Made by a program: the position numbers and the translations under genes. Of a stretch of DNA of 64,000 nucleotides, positions 8,361 to 23,300 are shown piece by piece. Every line of letters begins with the position of its first letter. Positions within the stretch are counted from its first letter, which is position 1. This DNA comes from Planctomycetota bacterium (lineage in GTDB: Bacteria; Planctomycetota; UBA11346): NCBI GenBank assembly GCA_028280785.1, contig JANQLF010000044.1, forward strand, positions 39,187-103,186. Reading direction: 5' to 3'. A model generated the notes under the pieces. It searched no databases, was not told the origin of the DNA, and saw nothing but the letters and a program-made list of their open reading frames with translations.

Positions 8361-11300
8361 TTATTCTGGCCAAAGCATATTATTAACAAAGTCCCAAGAT
8401 TTATCGTGCAGATTATCCTTAATACCAGGGTTAATCAACGAACGCAATCTTCTTAAAGTCATACTTCCACCACTTTCTTCAAAATAGACCTTTAGATGGT
8501 TGATTTCGTAAAGTTCATGGGCCAAATTACCTATTATCGCCTCATCACTATTCAAAATGCTTGGGTCAACCTTTACAGGGAAGTTTCCATCATCGTTAAG
8601 GAAAGACTCCCAAGTAACAATCTCATCTAGATCCAAATCATTCCCAGAAAAATACTCAGCCGCCGCATCATCAGCTTGTATCAAATCTACGTCTTCAGGG
8701 TCTAAAAAGTTAAACTGAACACCTTCCATATCTAATTCTGTATCCTTAATACTATTCCTTAGTATTTCCTCAGCTTCATCAGTTGATCTGACTACCCCGT
8801 CCGCATTTGGGGCAAAGGGTCTCTTAGGAGCTTGGGCCGCACCCCTAATATTCTTTGGCCTCGGCCTATATTTGTAATTACTGCCCTTAAGACCTATGTC
8901 CTCCATCTGCTTAGCTAGCTTCATCACTTTTTGACGGGCTATATTCAGCAATGGACTTATCTTTTCTTTGACAGCATTAGGTAGTTTAAATTTCTTGGCG
9001 ATTAAGTACCCAGTTCCACCAACTGCTACTCCTGTTAATCCGTATAATTTCGCAGCCTTTCTTCCAGCCTCTGTCTCAACAAGCCATTGACTTAATCCAG
9101 CGATTGTAGCGACATCGCCAACGCCACCGATTGAGTACATTTGAGCGACCATATCAGCGCCAAGATCATAGTGTCTCGAAGCTGATTCTATTCGCAAATA
9201 TATATAATGCTCCAATCCTGCCTCTGGAGCATCGGTAAAGTTCCATCCACCGTTTTCCGATTTTGTTGTGGAAACTAAATATCGCCCATTTTCATATTTC
9301 ATTGCAAAATTCGCTGCAAGTTCAAACCTGGCACCCGTCAAACCGTCTAATATAGGATTTTTCCTTATTCCTGGTCCAATTAAATGGATAGGTAATAAAT
9401 CAAAGTGCGGAGGCGCTTTGGGGTATTCAAATCCATCTTGCGTTGTTCCCCAGGGTTGGATTATTGGAGCGTCTGGAAATTCCGCCCGAGCTAGATCCCA
9501 TTGTGCTTGATTTGGGCCCTTTTTATTGTTTGGTTCAATAGTGCCATCTTCAATCCAACTAGCACTAATTTTCTTAATTTTCTTAGTTTTATCAGTATAT
9601 TTTCCGTGTGCAGGATCACCATAAAAGCGCCAAAATAACCCACTTGGATCCCATCTATTAACGGGATCTCCGCCAGCATAGGTATACCAATTAACACCAT
9701 CTCTCGCTGGATCTAACTGCAGAAACCGACCTATTAACGGGTCATAATGACGATTTTGCGTATGATAAAGTGCGACGGATCCACCCTCATGCCAATAACC
9801 ACGGTATCGAGGGCCAGGGTTTAGATTTGCTAATGACAATTCACCCAATGAAGCAGATGGTACCAAAGGCTGATATGTCACTTTTTCAGCATCAATGATT
9901 CTCCCAAATGCGTCATATCGATATTTGCGAATCATGCCTTTATCAGCAGTACTATCACCAAAATGCCCATAAATACCTGTGACATCTGCACGGTGATTCT
10001 TGGTGTATACGCCTACTGATTTCCCATTTGAAGTAAAATCATTAATTTCCCATAATGGTGCCCCTTGATAATAAGCATATTCAATCGTTGCATTATTTTT
10101 ACTCGCGCTCAATAAATGATCACCATCCCACATAAATGTCGTCATATTATTCACATTGGTGCCATGTGTAACAGTTTTACGCTGCCAGCTGGAATCTGTA
10201 TACTCAATAGACTCTATATTATCGCCAATTCCATCTTTAACCTGTAATAATCGATCAGCATAATCATATAAGTAGCTCTTCTGCAGAACGCCATCAATTT
10301 TAGTCTCGTATAAATGACCTCCATCGGTATACGTATATACTGTTGATGCAGTGCCATTACTACTAGAACTCAATTGGTTAAATAAATTATAGGTAAAGTC
10401 AGTAACCACATAACCACTAGTTGTCGCCTGCCAACGTAAACTATCCAAGGTAGTTAACGCATCATCTCGAAAAAGTGTTACGTCTTTTTCTATGGGACCA
10501 TCCAACAATAATTCTTGCCTCAGCTCTTCACCACTACTACTTAGCACAATCTGCATTGTATCATCAGGCTGAATCACCAATTCAAGTACGGAAGGATGAT
10601 TATTTGCTAATGGACCAATTTCAATAGGCTCGGTACCGTCATCAATGTTCAAATGTAATGTGTAAACATTGTTATCCACTCTAGTAAGAGCATTGATTTT
10701 ATACGTTGTAGGCGTAGCACCAATGGTAGTTACATCAAATCCAACACCAGCACTACCACTCGTTTCACCAACACCTAATGCCAAATCATTCGGCGTGAAT
10801 GTTAATGAAAGATAACGCACTTTATCAGTGGTAGCATCAAAGGATATGGATCCAGGTGACAAAGTTGGAGCAGAGTCAAAACCTTCAATAATTACACCAG
10901 AAAGTTGCTTCGTCTTATTGCCAAATGGATCAAAAACAAATTGATTCAAATAGTCTTCTCCATCAGCCCGAATAATATTCTCGTGTACTAAATGGTCAGC
11001 ACTATCGTAAAGGTAATTCACTCGCTCTTCTTCAACTACGTTAGCAAGAGAATAAGATGGATTAGAAAAATAAGATTCAATATTATCATAAAGTGTATCA
11101 AAATTAGTCCCTGGATTGCATTTCAATGTTATACTACCAATAAGCCTATCCTGTTCATCGTATTTACAGGCAAAAAGCTCACTGCCAGTAATATTACCAG
11201 TGTATGCCCCGCTAGCTGGATAGGTCTGTAGAATAGTAGCCAACAAGCCGCGATCTGTATAAGTATAATGTCTCATTATACCATTTTTAAAGATGACATC

Positions 11301-14300
11301 CTCTTTCATTCCTGCTGCAGCACCACTCGAAGCATCATAATAAGATACCTCAGTAATTTCTGCGTTGACATGTCTCCCATCTTTAATGCCATTTAGTTGG
11401 CCCAGATTATTATAGGAATATTCAAATACTCCTCGTGATTTCACCGTATTATCTAGGTTATACTCCATAGCGACAGTATTTTGGCCTGTTACCTCTGTGC
11501 TTACCAGACGACCTGCTCGATCGAAAGTTAAAATGCGAGCTTTCACAATATCATCTGGCGTACCGGGGATGGTCTCGGTTATCTTTTGCTTATATCCCCC
11601 TCCACTTACCAACTCCTTTTCATATGTTATGGTTGCCAATATCGTAGTGTCATCTATGTCTTTGATTACATTTTGAAATAAAGAATCATCGTTAGGATAA
11701 TAGGTATAATTATGAGTTTTACCATCAATCCGAGTGTGTTTTTTTATTCTACCACGTGGATAATATTCAAATGTTTCGGTTTTGGACGAACTTGCATTGA
11801 CACTTATTGTACGATTAATAACTCTTTCTAGATCATCGTGAGTTTCGATTATTGTTCTGATCCCTGCTGCTACGTTTTGAGTTTTAGTTACTGTTTTTGC
11901 AATTGGATCGTAGGCGGTGGTTTGAATCCTATCCCCCGGTGCTTCAACACGATCAATAAAACGCAACTTCGAATCATAGTTGTAAGTGGTTTCACGGCCA
12001 TTAACTGTTAAAGATAATAATTCACCAGTGACACTATAATCACGATGCTCCAACAATCGTTCATTAACATATGTACTTTCTGGTAAATTTATTCCATTGT
12101 AGTCAGTTCTGTTTACTATACCACCGACTGCAACACTTCCATTTCTCTCTCCCTTACTGATTAATGTTTTTACCTGACCAAGTGGTGTATAAGTTTTATA
12201 CGATGCGCCATGAATTGGATCATCAATTAAGACCACGCGTCCTGCCTCATCATATACCTGTTCAAAAGTTATACTTTTGTTGTCACCTAATATGCGCAGC
12301 CACTTAATAGGACGTCCCAACTTATCTCTTTCAATAATTCTATCAGTTGTCTTTAGATCTCCATTTCGATCATCTTTACTATATTGAATTTCTCCAGTAA
12401 CTGGATGCATAACATTTTCAGATGTCAAATTTAATTGCGACGTACCTCCAGTAATTCGGCCATTAATGGCATCCCTGTCTATTACTGATGCAACTAATGT
12501 TTGATTGTTCGTTCCAATTCCCAATTGCATAGTGGTAAAAGTACCAAGAGCTAAGCCATCACCACCAAGCGTAACTCCACGTGAACCGGCAAAAGTCACC
12601 TTGTTGAGACCATCATTACCAGCATCTTCTACCGAGGTGCTATCTAATAACGAACCAGTTATGCTACTAAAGTTACGCTCACTTGTCACAGAATCTCCAT
12701 TATACAAATAAACATCCCTTACTTTCATAGCGTCTGAATAAGGTAGCAGAGATTTCGTTTTAGTTGCAACAGCTTGCGATCCGCCGGGTTTAATCCACGC
12801 AGTCACTGCATCACCATTAGCATTTAGAGATCGTGCAACTTTATTACCATCTGGAACCGTCAAAGTGACATCTATGCCATCCGGGCCATAGGTCCAAGTA
12901 GAACCTAGACCACAGGCCGGAACAAAACTTATAATTTCGCCGCGACTATTATATAACGATCTGGATGACACCCCATTAATGCCAATATTTTCAATAACTC
13001 GACCATTTCTATCATAAACCATACTCACCTTTTGTGCCAAGGGATTAGTAGTGCTCAGTTGCCAACCTAAACAGTTATTATCGGTGGAAACCAAAAGGTT
13101 TGAGCCAGTATTATAAACCGTATCAATATTTCCCGCTGGTGATTCAATGCGTATTTCCTGATTCAATAAATTTCTGTAATAAGTGGTTACCTCAGATAAT
13201 GCATTAGTTATTTGACCTAAATAACCGGTATTTGCGTTATAGGAAAAAGTAGTGACACAATCAGTTGCTGATTCATCAGTTTCGTTGAGTAATACCTTGA
13301 CCGTACGAGCAATGATTCGACCGGCAGCATCTACTTCTTTTTTCCCTAAATTGCGAGAACCTTGTGTTTGTTCTACTAACCAATGGCTGCCATTTCGTTC
13401 ATAATCGTAGTCTATTTTAGTTACACCTGGTTGTGAGCTAGACCGCAGTCTATGCCATGTGTCATATGTGTTAGACGAAACCAATGCTGAAACAATCTGA
13501 TTACTATCTTTATCTACAAGAGGGCTCGTAATAACATGTGCTATTCTATTATTTGGAGTACGCACAAAGATCTTAAATGCACCTGTAGTATCGGTAACTT
13601 TCCATGGGCGCTGACGAGCATCATACTCATAAGACGTTTGAAGGCCGCGTAAATCTGTCGTAGTTTTTACGAGACCCTTTTCCCCTGAGTTTTCAAATGT
13701 TGTCAACAGAACACGATTACCTGCAGTTTCTACCTTTTTTACATTTCCATATGCAGTTCTTTCAATCACTGACCATGTGTTGTTCAATTCATCTGTTGAA
13801 GTTGCTAAGAATCCAGGCTTATCCACCTCATTAGTATAAGTAAAAGTCGATGTCGCTTGGGTTGGGGAAATCATCTTTCGCAATGAACCTATATTAAATT
13901 CACCTTCATAGTATTCATTTGTTGTAACTAAATTTACTGGCATGTGCGAACCAACACCACGTACATTTAATATGGTTGTTTTTAGAGGCATATTCAAGGT
14001 TGGATGATATTCGTATAATATTTCACGGTTATCACCATCAGGACCAGCATACGTAATGTCATAAATAACATTGCCCCGCTCATCATATTCCTTCTCAGAA
14101 CGTAATGTACCGGATATCGATACTGATGTTCGTAGAGGAAATCCATTGCCTACATACGTATAGGTTGACGTTAGATCTTCAGCAGATGTATTCGACATTT
14201 GCCGTGTCGTTGAAGTTACAAAATTATCTTGATTCAATGTATAAGTAACAGCACCACCAAATGCCAAATTAACTATGTAATCTGGTGCAGCACTTGAATC

Positions 14301-17300
14301 TATTACCGTTTCAGAACCACCAGGATTTTTTTGGGCAATTTTATCAGGGTATACAATCTTAGTTACTTGACCTGTACTTAAAGTTTCGCCGTTGAAATTA
14401 GTAAACGTATTCTCGTATTTGAATGTATACTTCAAAGTGGATGTGTCTTCCAATGCAAAATCCTCACCTGGAATTATTCCTTGTTGAGGCAACGCACGCT
14501 GCTCCATACTTGTGATATTTTTATATTCATCGTATTCAAATGAATAAATTCCTGATTTACATATATTTTTGAATGAATGAAGTTTTCCATCGCTTACAGT
14601 AAAATAATCTTCAGGATTTACACTGCGCCCATATGCATCACTTACTAATGTAATTTTATTAGTTTGAGCATCACGAGTCACGTGAATCTCTTCTTGACGC
14701 CAAGTTTTTAAACGAACTAACCAACCATCACCATTAAAGAAGTAAGTGATATGATTTAAGCGATCAAGTCTATAACGCTCACCCGCAAGGTAACCAGTTT
14801 CTTCATCCTCTGGCCATTTAGCAGCTGGTGAATTATCAACAGCTTCAGGATCCTCTGTACGCTCTTCTAAAATTGAACCAATTTCGCGATTCACACTCTT
14901 TCCACTAGAGATATCAAATTTTACAATGCCACCAGTTTCATCAATAACCGTGGTTTCATCAACAACAAGCATATCATAGTTAGTTGTCCATCCGTATCCC
15001 CACCCACGATCTATATAATCTTGGCTATTATAACTAATAGACAAATCTGGACCCATTAACGGAGTATTCCATGTGTCTAGTGTAAAAGTTAAATTTAAAT
15101 TCTGTTCAGATAGCTCCACCTGACCGACACTTGGTATCACCTCTATACTAGCATTTGCCGATAATGGTAAGCCAGTGGCATGCTCGATTTTCGTAAATCT
15201 ATAGTGTTGATCCTCTAACTTATCAGTGTCATAATCAACTTTTACGTTCATAATGGTATTTTTATAATTTTGATTTATCAAACGCGGAGTCACAGTAATG
15301 GTAGGTTCATAGTACGTCGCTGGTGTATTACTCTCTGACGTAAGTGTGTAAGCATAAGTGATACTGTCAAAATGATCGGGATCGGTATGGGTCAGATTAG
15401 TGGCTGCGTTTAAAAGGTTTTTCCTACTAGTTATGTGCACGGTTTCATCAAATGAATCAACATCGTATTTCCAAACGATTTCCTTCTCGATTTCTTTAAT
15501 GAATGGCGATCCCTCAAACTCTTCTCTGATAGCATCTTCAATATGCACATCGACAGGCCACTGTGAGAAATCTCTTGAAAAAGTCACCTTCACTTCTTCT
15601 TCATCAACCACACTAGTACCCTTTGGAACATCAAACCATTGGTCCAACAACGATGGGTCATTATTAAAGTCATCAACATGCATGGGACTTGCTAAATCAT
15701 GGCGTTGCATGGAATAGATTGTGCCGTCGATGGTCAAAGTTCCCTCAATAAATATTAACCAATCTTGATATTCAGGCGACCAGGATGCATTTGCAATTCC
15801 TCCATTGTCAAACACCCATTGGGCCAAATCCATGGACGCCTCATTAAATACATTCATAAATAAAGGATCATACGTATCCCCATCCACAACAGAATAAACA
15901 CCCGGCGTTAAATAATAATCACCATGTGTGCCGTAATCTGTAACCGAATGAATTAATCCACCTGCAACTGGCGCTAAACTCGGTATAAAATCAGAAGGGT
16001 CTTCAGCGGTGGTTTCTTCAAATAGACTAAGCGGAGGATAATTATATCCCATACCTTCATAATAATCTGGATAGGCGCGCGCATCAAAATCTTCATACAT
16101 GTAATATTGTGCTAATGTTGCTTCCCATGGTATTTTAGCCAATGTGTTATTGACTGTGACCGTCTCTTTGCTTATAGAATCAATCTTATAAAAGTACCCC
16201 GTCCCATCCCAATATGGTTGAATGACAGCATCACCATTTTGATCGACAATGTAATCATTCAAAAATGTTTTATCGACGGTTTTGTTGCCAATTCTAAAAC
16301 TATCAACATATGTTTTATAGCTAAATTGGGCGGTATCAGGAAGGATATCACCATTAATTCTATCTTCATACTTTTCGCTTGCCGTTAAACCATAAGATGA
16401 TTGGAGTGCAACGGTACATAAATCAATTAGGAGCGTTGTTGGCTGTGGTTCAACACCAATATATGTACCTTCTGGATGTACTGCATGTGTAAATGATGAC
16501 GATTTAAACAAACCATTTGAAACTCCCTCTCCAGATCTTAATGAAATAACTCCTGTACTTGGTTCAGTTATATTAATTACCAATGATTCTAGAAGCAGGT
16601 TCATATCGCCAGATACGCTCTCATATGCGATCGACACACCAATAGTGAAATCTTCAGCTATCGACAATTCCACTCCTTCACCAGGTTGATCGTACTCGTT
16701 AACATAGGCTTCCGGATCCGGGGAATAAGTAATTTTCGCTATGGCAGCGTTAGTAATAGCATCCGATTCAGTACGGCTGACAGGTGTCTCCGTTTCCCCA
16801 ACGGTCTCATAGGCGATAAACTTACATGAATATGACTCCGACTCAGATGTGATTGGCATTACCACCTGCCACTGATTATAAAATTCCTTCCTAATTGGAT
16901 CAGTCTTTAAGGTTGCGTTTGACTTGGAATACAGTGTGACCGAAGGGTCTGCTGTCGAATCTACAACTACATCTGACCGTTTGAGAATAACGCCATCAAT
17001 ATAAGGCTGCATCTCTAAAATTGCATGCTCACTTTCTAATATTCCACGTGTATTCAATGAGTTCCAAAGCGTAAATTCTTCGACTTCTTTATATGCTATA
17101 ATTGGTTGTTCACTATTGTTAGTTTGATTAATACGAGCAACTATATAGGGAGTTCCTCGGTCTAGTACTTTTATTTGATAATTTACATCTGTTGCAGCAT
17201 ATATTTGATTCTGACAATCGTAAACTGGCACATCCATTGCCCCTGGACCACCTGCGCCACCTTGGGTCACTAATAAAACCTCAGTATCTGCGGAAGTATA

Positions 17301-20300
17301 AACAAGTTGATCATCATCAAAACTTACATCTCGTGTATAATCGACTTCACTGATTAATCGCTGACCTGAAAAAGGATTGCCAGCAATAATCACAGTCAGA
17401 TCATCACTGGACCCCTCAACGGATATTGTACACACGCCTGGTTTGGAAAAAGTCGTCTTTAGGTGGCACCCCTTTTCTAAGATTACTGATTCACCATTAG
17501 CTAAATTCGGCAACCCTAATAACGAAACGTTCCCAGTTGCTGTACTAGGGGCTGCCAATAATAAACTATCACCAGCTCTGATATAGATGGTCGCATTTCC
17601 TTCTATTTTCGTGTGCTCCCAGTGCACTAACTTTTGCAACGGCTGACCAGCTGTTCCACGCGCGTCAATAGGAGTCAATGTTAAAAGCGTATTTGTCTCA
17701 GGCACCAGTGGCGCGTTCATAAAAGCCAATTTATTACCGAGAGTAACGGCCCCAGGAATAACATTCCCATCAACAGCTCCTCGAACTGCCGTATCGTTAA
17801 ATACACCAGCTACCTCCCAAGAATAAGGCGATACCTTAGTGGTTACCGCAGTACTTGGTGTTTGCGAGCTATCATTAGGATAATCATTGTCATCAACGAC
17901 AGTGATTGTTATCGCTGATGATGGAGTCTGAATAGTATTAAGTTCAGCGTATGCTGTAATGCTGGCGCTGTCATTTAATGTAAAAGCACCTGAATAAGTT
18001 TGAAGCGCCCCTCCATCTATTTGATAATATATTACCGCGGATGCATTCGCCGGTTCAAGGGCGATAGATAGCTGCGCGCTATTTTGATAAGTTCCACCCG
18101 ACACATTTCCCGTAACGCCATCTACCGCAAAGACAACAGCACCAAGATCATCATCAGTTACTGTAACTGTGTGTACATCGCTTGCATTCAACGTGGCATT
18201 GCTTGCAGACAACAATTGAACAGTGAAACTTTCTTCGCCTTCAACCTCTTCATCATCATTAATAACTACGGCAATTGATTGAGTTGTTGGTCCTGTGTCA
18301 GTAAAAATAATTTCACCAGCATACTGGACATAATCAGACGTATTCCCCAAACCACCAGTTGCAGTACCCGCCTGTAGAATATACGGCACAACTACTTGAA
18401 CGCCCGTTGCTGGTGCCTGTGAAATATTCACATTTAACGATAACGTTTGATCGGCTTCAGTAATTGGTGACTGTAATGTATCCCATGATATTTCCGGAAT
18501 AACACCGGTATCGTCATCTGTAATTGTGAGTGTTGTAACGGGATACGTTCCAAGATTAATCTTACCATCAGCCACATTATCCACAGCGATTAAACTAATT
18601 TCTAGAGTCTCTGGTGGTTCCACAATACTATCATTCAAAATTTCTATGTGTAAATTATTCGTGGTATCATTAACACTAAAATTAACAGTTCCTGAATATA
18701 GCAAGGCATGGTCCTCTGATGCAATGACATTACCACCTGTAACCTGCCATTGGACCTCAAAATCTCCAACCGCTGCATAATTTAAATTAATTGGTATATC
18801 AATAGACGATACATTTTCAGCAACTGAATATGTATCAGCCCCAAAACTAACCGTTGTAGGATCTTGGATATTAACAATGAAGGAATTGTTAGTTCCTACC
18901 GTCCACTCATTTGCTGGCGCTGCATCAATAGTGATAGTGAGCGCCTCTGCTCCCTCTAAAATATTTTCATCTAAAACATAAACACGTAAATAATTCGCAT
19001 TTTCGCCGCTATTCAACACCATTGTTTCAGTATCAAATGACACATCCGATGCGTCCGCAATGCCTGTCCCTGGCAAAGAGAGCGAATAGGTGACATTAAC
19101 AATCTCAGCAAGTGGAACATCGCTCTCAAATGGGATAAGAACTACATTACTTGATTCAACAACTGTCATTGATGTATTAGTAAATTGTACAACTGGCGGC
19201 GCCTCATCGTCTATGATTGTAACAGTCTGAGAACTCGGTATACCAATTGTTGCAGCACCTGACGAAGCAATGGATACAATAATCGTTTCATCGATCTCTA
19301 ATATTGTGTCACCGGTTATTGTTATTGTTGCATTAGCCGAAGTAGTTCCTTGGGTGATAACTACTGGGGACGGACTCAATGTATAGTCACCTGAACTAGC
19401 TGATCCGGATACTGCGAGCGTAACACTTAAATCAGATGCAAGCGCATGACTAATGGTAACGGGTATAGTAACCGTAGATCCATTTATTTCATTTACAGTG
19501 CTAGCTGAAGGTGCTCCCAGTGTGACAATACTCTGATCTGCAACAATTACGGTAAGTGTATCGACGCTTACTAATTCACCGTCAGTTACAGATAATTGTA
19601 GTACATAAGTACCAGTGCTGGTAAATGTTGCTGTTGTATTCAGTTGAGACTCATCAAAAAATGATACTACATCCGGTCCACTAATAGTTGACCATGTATA
19701 GGTCAATGAACTATTTAATGGCAATCCATCATCAGTAGCCGTACCATTTAAAGTTATAGGTGAAGCACTTAAAAGCACTTGTTGGTCGATACCGGCATCC
19801 ACGACAGGTGCTGTATTTGGCAAATAGACATCAATGGAAAAAGTCGCCAGTGGTACAGGTGGCGCTATGTTATCAGTCACACTGATCACTATGCCGGGGT
19901 AATTTCCTTCGTCTCCCTCTACCGGCAAGCCACTCACATTCCCTGTATTGGAATTAAAACTCGCCCAAGACGGTAAGCCAAGAATAGTGAATTGTAAATC
20001 ATCACCATCGGCATCAGATGCCAACGGGGTAAATGAGTAAAAAGTATTTATTTCAATTGTCGTCGCTGGTAAACCAGAAATTACGGGCGGATTATTTACT
20101 GGCAAAACATCAACAACAAAATTTTGAGTGCCATCAGTGGTGCCCCCATCACTAACAATAACGGTGACTGTACCCGATGTAGTGACTCCTTCGCCCGGTG
20201 TCCAGGTGATTACACCATTTTCATCAATCTCCATTCCTGTGGGTTCATTATTTAAATGAAATGACAGCTCTGCCAACGTATTATCAGGATCATCAACAGT

Positions 20301-23300
20301 AACCGGATACGTATAAAGCTCCCCTTCATTAACTTCATCTCCTGCTGTTGATGTGATTACTGGTGGATCATTAACGGGGTTGATAGTGATGGTGACCTCA
20401 CCCTCGACAGCTGGATTAACATTGTCGGTCACTGAATAGACGAACGTGAATTCTGCAGGACTCTCCGATCCATCATGTGTAAAATCAAAAGAACCATCTC
20501 CACTTGGGTCAAAGGTTAAATCACCATTTGTATCTGCACTCACCAAAGTAGCGGTTAACGCAACATTTTGTGGTAATGGATCGTTGTCATTTCCAAGTAC
20601 TCCAGGTGCAGCAATATTTAAGGTGCCGCCTTCAGGTACAAAGTATTCATCATCCATTACTATCGGTGGAAGATTTACCACATCATCATTAACAATGGTA
20701 ACAATGGCATCAGCATCAGCAATTAATGCATTAACTGGTGATGATAACGTTACTTTGAATGTTTCATCGCTTTCGACATCATTGTCAGCAGTGGTTTGTA
20801 TAAATATATCTGCACTATCTGCACCGATTGCAATCGTCACTATTCCCGTTTGAGACGTATAATCGGTATCAGCAACTGCGGATGCCGGAGAATCATCCCC
20901 AGTTGTATAAGTAACAGTAATTTCTTGATTAGCTGGTTCATCAAGACTAACCGTAACGCGCGCCAAATCACCTTCATCAACAGATGTGTCCTCAATAGTT
21001 AATGACGGCACTGGCGGCTCATCATCTTCAACGATGGTCATTTGCACAACATCAACAATGGATACGGCACTCGTACTACTCAACGTAACAATTAATGATT
21101 CAGGGCCTTCAATTACAGCGTCATCATCTATGCTGAGAGTAAATTGTTGGGTTCCTGCAGTAGTAAACGACAATGAACTCGAGCTTAAGGTGAAGTCACT
21201 GTTAACAGCGGCAGCACCTGTGGACGTCTCTACATTCAGTACAACTGTTCCGCTAACCGTGCCGGTTAAAGTCACATCAAATGTGAAGACATCTTCATCT
21301 TCCTCTAAAGTTTCCATTGCTGTTGGCGGATTGGACAAGCTCAACATCGCCATAAGCGGCTGCGTTGTCACAAAATTCCAATTGGTATTACCACCGTCAT
21401 CACAACCATTATTTGTTGCGTTAATTTGTGCACCACTCGATGCATCACTGTCTTGTGCACAGACATAGGACAGAGACTGCGTCGCATTGGCATCTACATC
21501 GAGTAACCATGCGCTTCCTGGCGTCATGCTCTCAACTTTAACACCACAACTTGCAGATCCTGCCAGCGTGAAATTATCATTAACTGCAAAAGTCTGGCCA
21601 TTTTGAAAACGCACGGTTTGGCATTCGTGCACGTGTAAGGTACCCGCAGTAAATCCATTGGTCTTAAAAAACATTTTATTACCGGTTTTATTCACCGTAA
21701 TAGTCGCAAGATGAGCAGAATTACCAAAATCAGCGTTTTGTTTTTTATTCCCGTTAAAGACGATGTTTGATGTACCAGCCGTAATCACTGCACCAGAATC
21801 GGTGCGCCAATGGCGATTCACATTTATGGTTGCTGAACCAAGATCAGCAGTTGGTGCCCCACCGTTACTTATCAATTCAAAATCGCGACAGGTAATAGTA
21901 CTAGTACCACATAACAGTGTCGGTGAAAATGCTCGACGACCGACGTGGATATCATGCGTGGTTGTTACATTATACCCATTTAAATCTAGGGTACAGTCAC
22001 TCAGTAAACCAATACAGCCAGTATTCAAATCGCGCGTTTGTATTTTATACGTCGCATTATTGTAAAATGTCATGCAACCACTTTTCTTGGTCGCCAGTTG
22101 ATTCAGAGCACCGCCATCGATTTCATAGGTGTTTCCCGTTCCACCATAAAAACGGAAACCACTAATGTTAATAATATTTGCAGCTGCATCGACGGTGAAT
22201 ATTTTTTCATTCGTCGTTGATGCCGGTGAACCAACATAGATTGGCAACGCATTACAATCGAATGTACCGGCACCGATATATAATCGATGTGCACGTGTAC
22301 GATCAGTAACCGTGGTGGTATGCCCTGTTGCAGCAACGTTGAGATTATAGAAACGGTTCGTGCCATGCCTATTGGCCACTGTACCTGTTCCCGTTAATGT
22401 CACTGTAGATGTGCCAGCAATAAAGCGACGGCGCTCACTGGCAATCGTCACACTGCCTGCACTAGTTATTGATTGATCATTGGCTTCCCAGCGACCACTT
22501 TCAATGATTAAGTCGCTACTTAATGTGACATTTGCTTGCTGATCGATAATTCCATCATACCCATCATTAATAGAAACAGAAGCAACACTTACTGCTTGAT
22601 CAATTACTACATTTTTATCAGATGTATTATCAAAAATTACTTCTGAATTTATTCCTGGTACATTATCACTCAGCCAATTTTCAGCAGATGACCAATTATT
22701 ATCTGCAGCACCTCCATCCCATATGGCTTGTTCACTAAATATCCAGTTGGTGTTCGAACCACTATCTATACTTCCCAATGCCCTAATCGGGTAAGCACTT
22801 GTTGACGCATCACTACGTGCAACATTGACTCCATTGACAAACTGCTGTCCGCTTACAGTCAAACCCCACTCATTAGATTGATCAGAAGAATCGAGCAGTA
22901 CGTAATTACCGTTTGAACCACTCAAGTTTAATTCATCAATGTTATGAATAACAGACTCTTTAAACTGAAGATCAATATTCGCGGTATCTGTAACAGCTGC
23001 TAACGTTTTTATATCCTGTGCATCGTTAAAACTCACAGTTTCAGCAGTGTTAATTGTTACAAGATTAAACGCCTCGCCTGCTACTGTAATATCCTGGTCT
23101 GCGGAAGTAGATTCAAAAATTACATTTGATGTGCCCATGTTCATGGTTCCACCGCCTGTATTCAACCAGTCGCCAGCAATATGCATGACACTACTGTTGG
23201 CTTGAACATCACCATTTGCACTGGTGATTTTAAAATCTCCACCAACAGTAATGATTGAAGAACTATTGATATTAAGCTGACCACTAATCCACATATCATC

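Noticed and set aside
9268-22366. Short ORFs on both strands inside the RHS2 gene
   Set aside because: Shadow ORFs within one 5625-aa frame; no family motifs or start signals.
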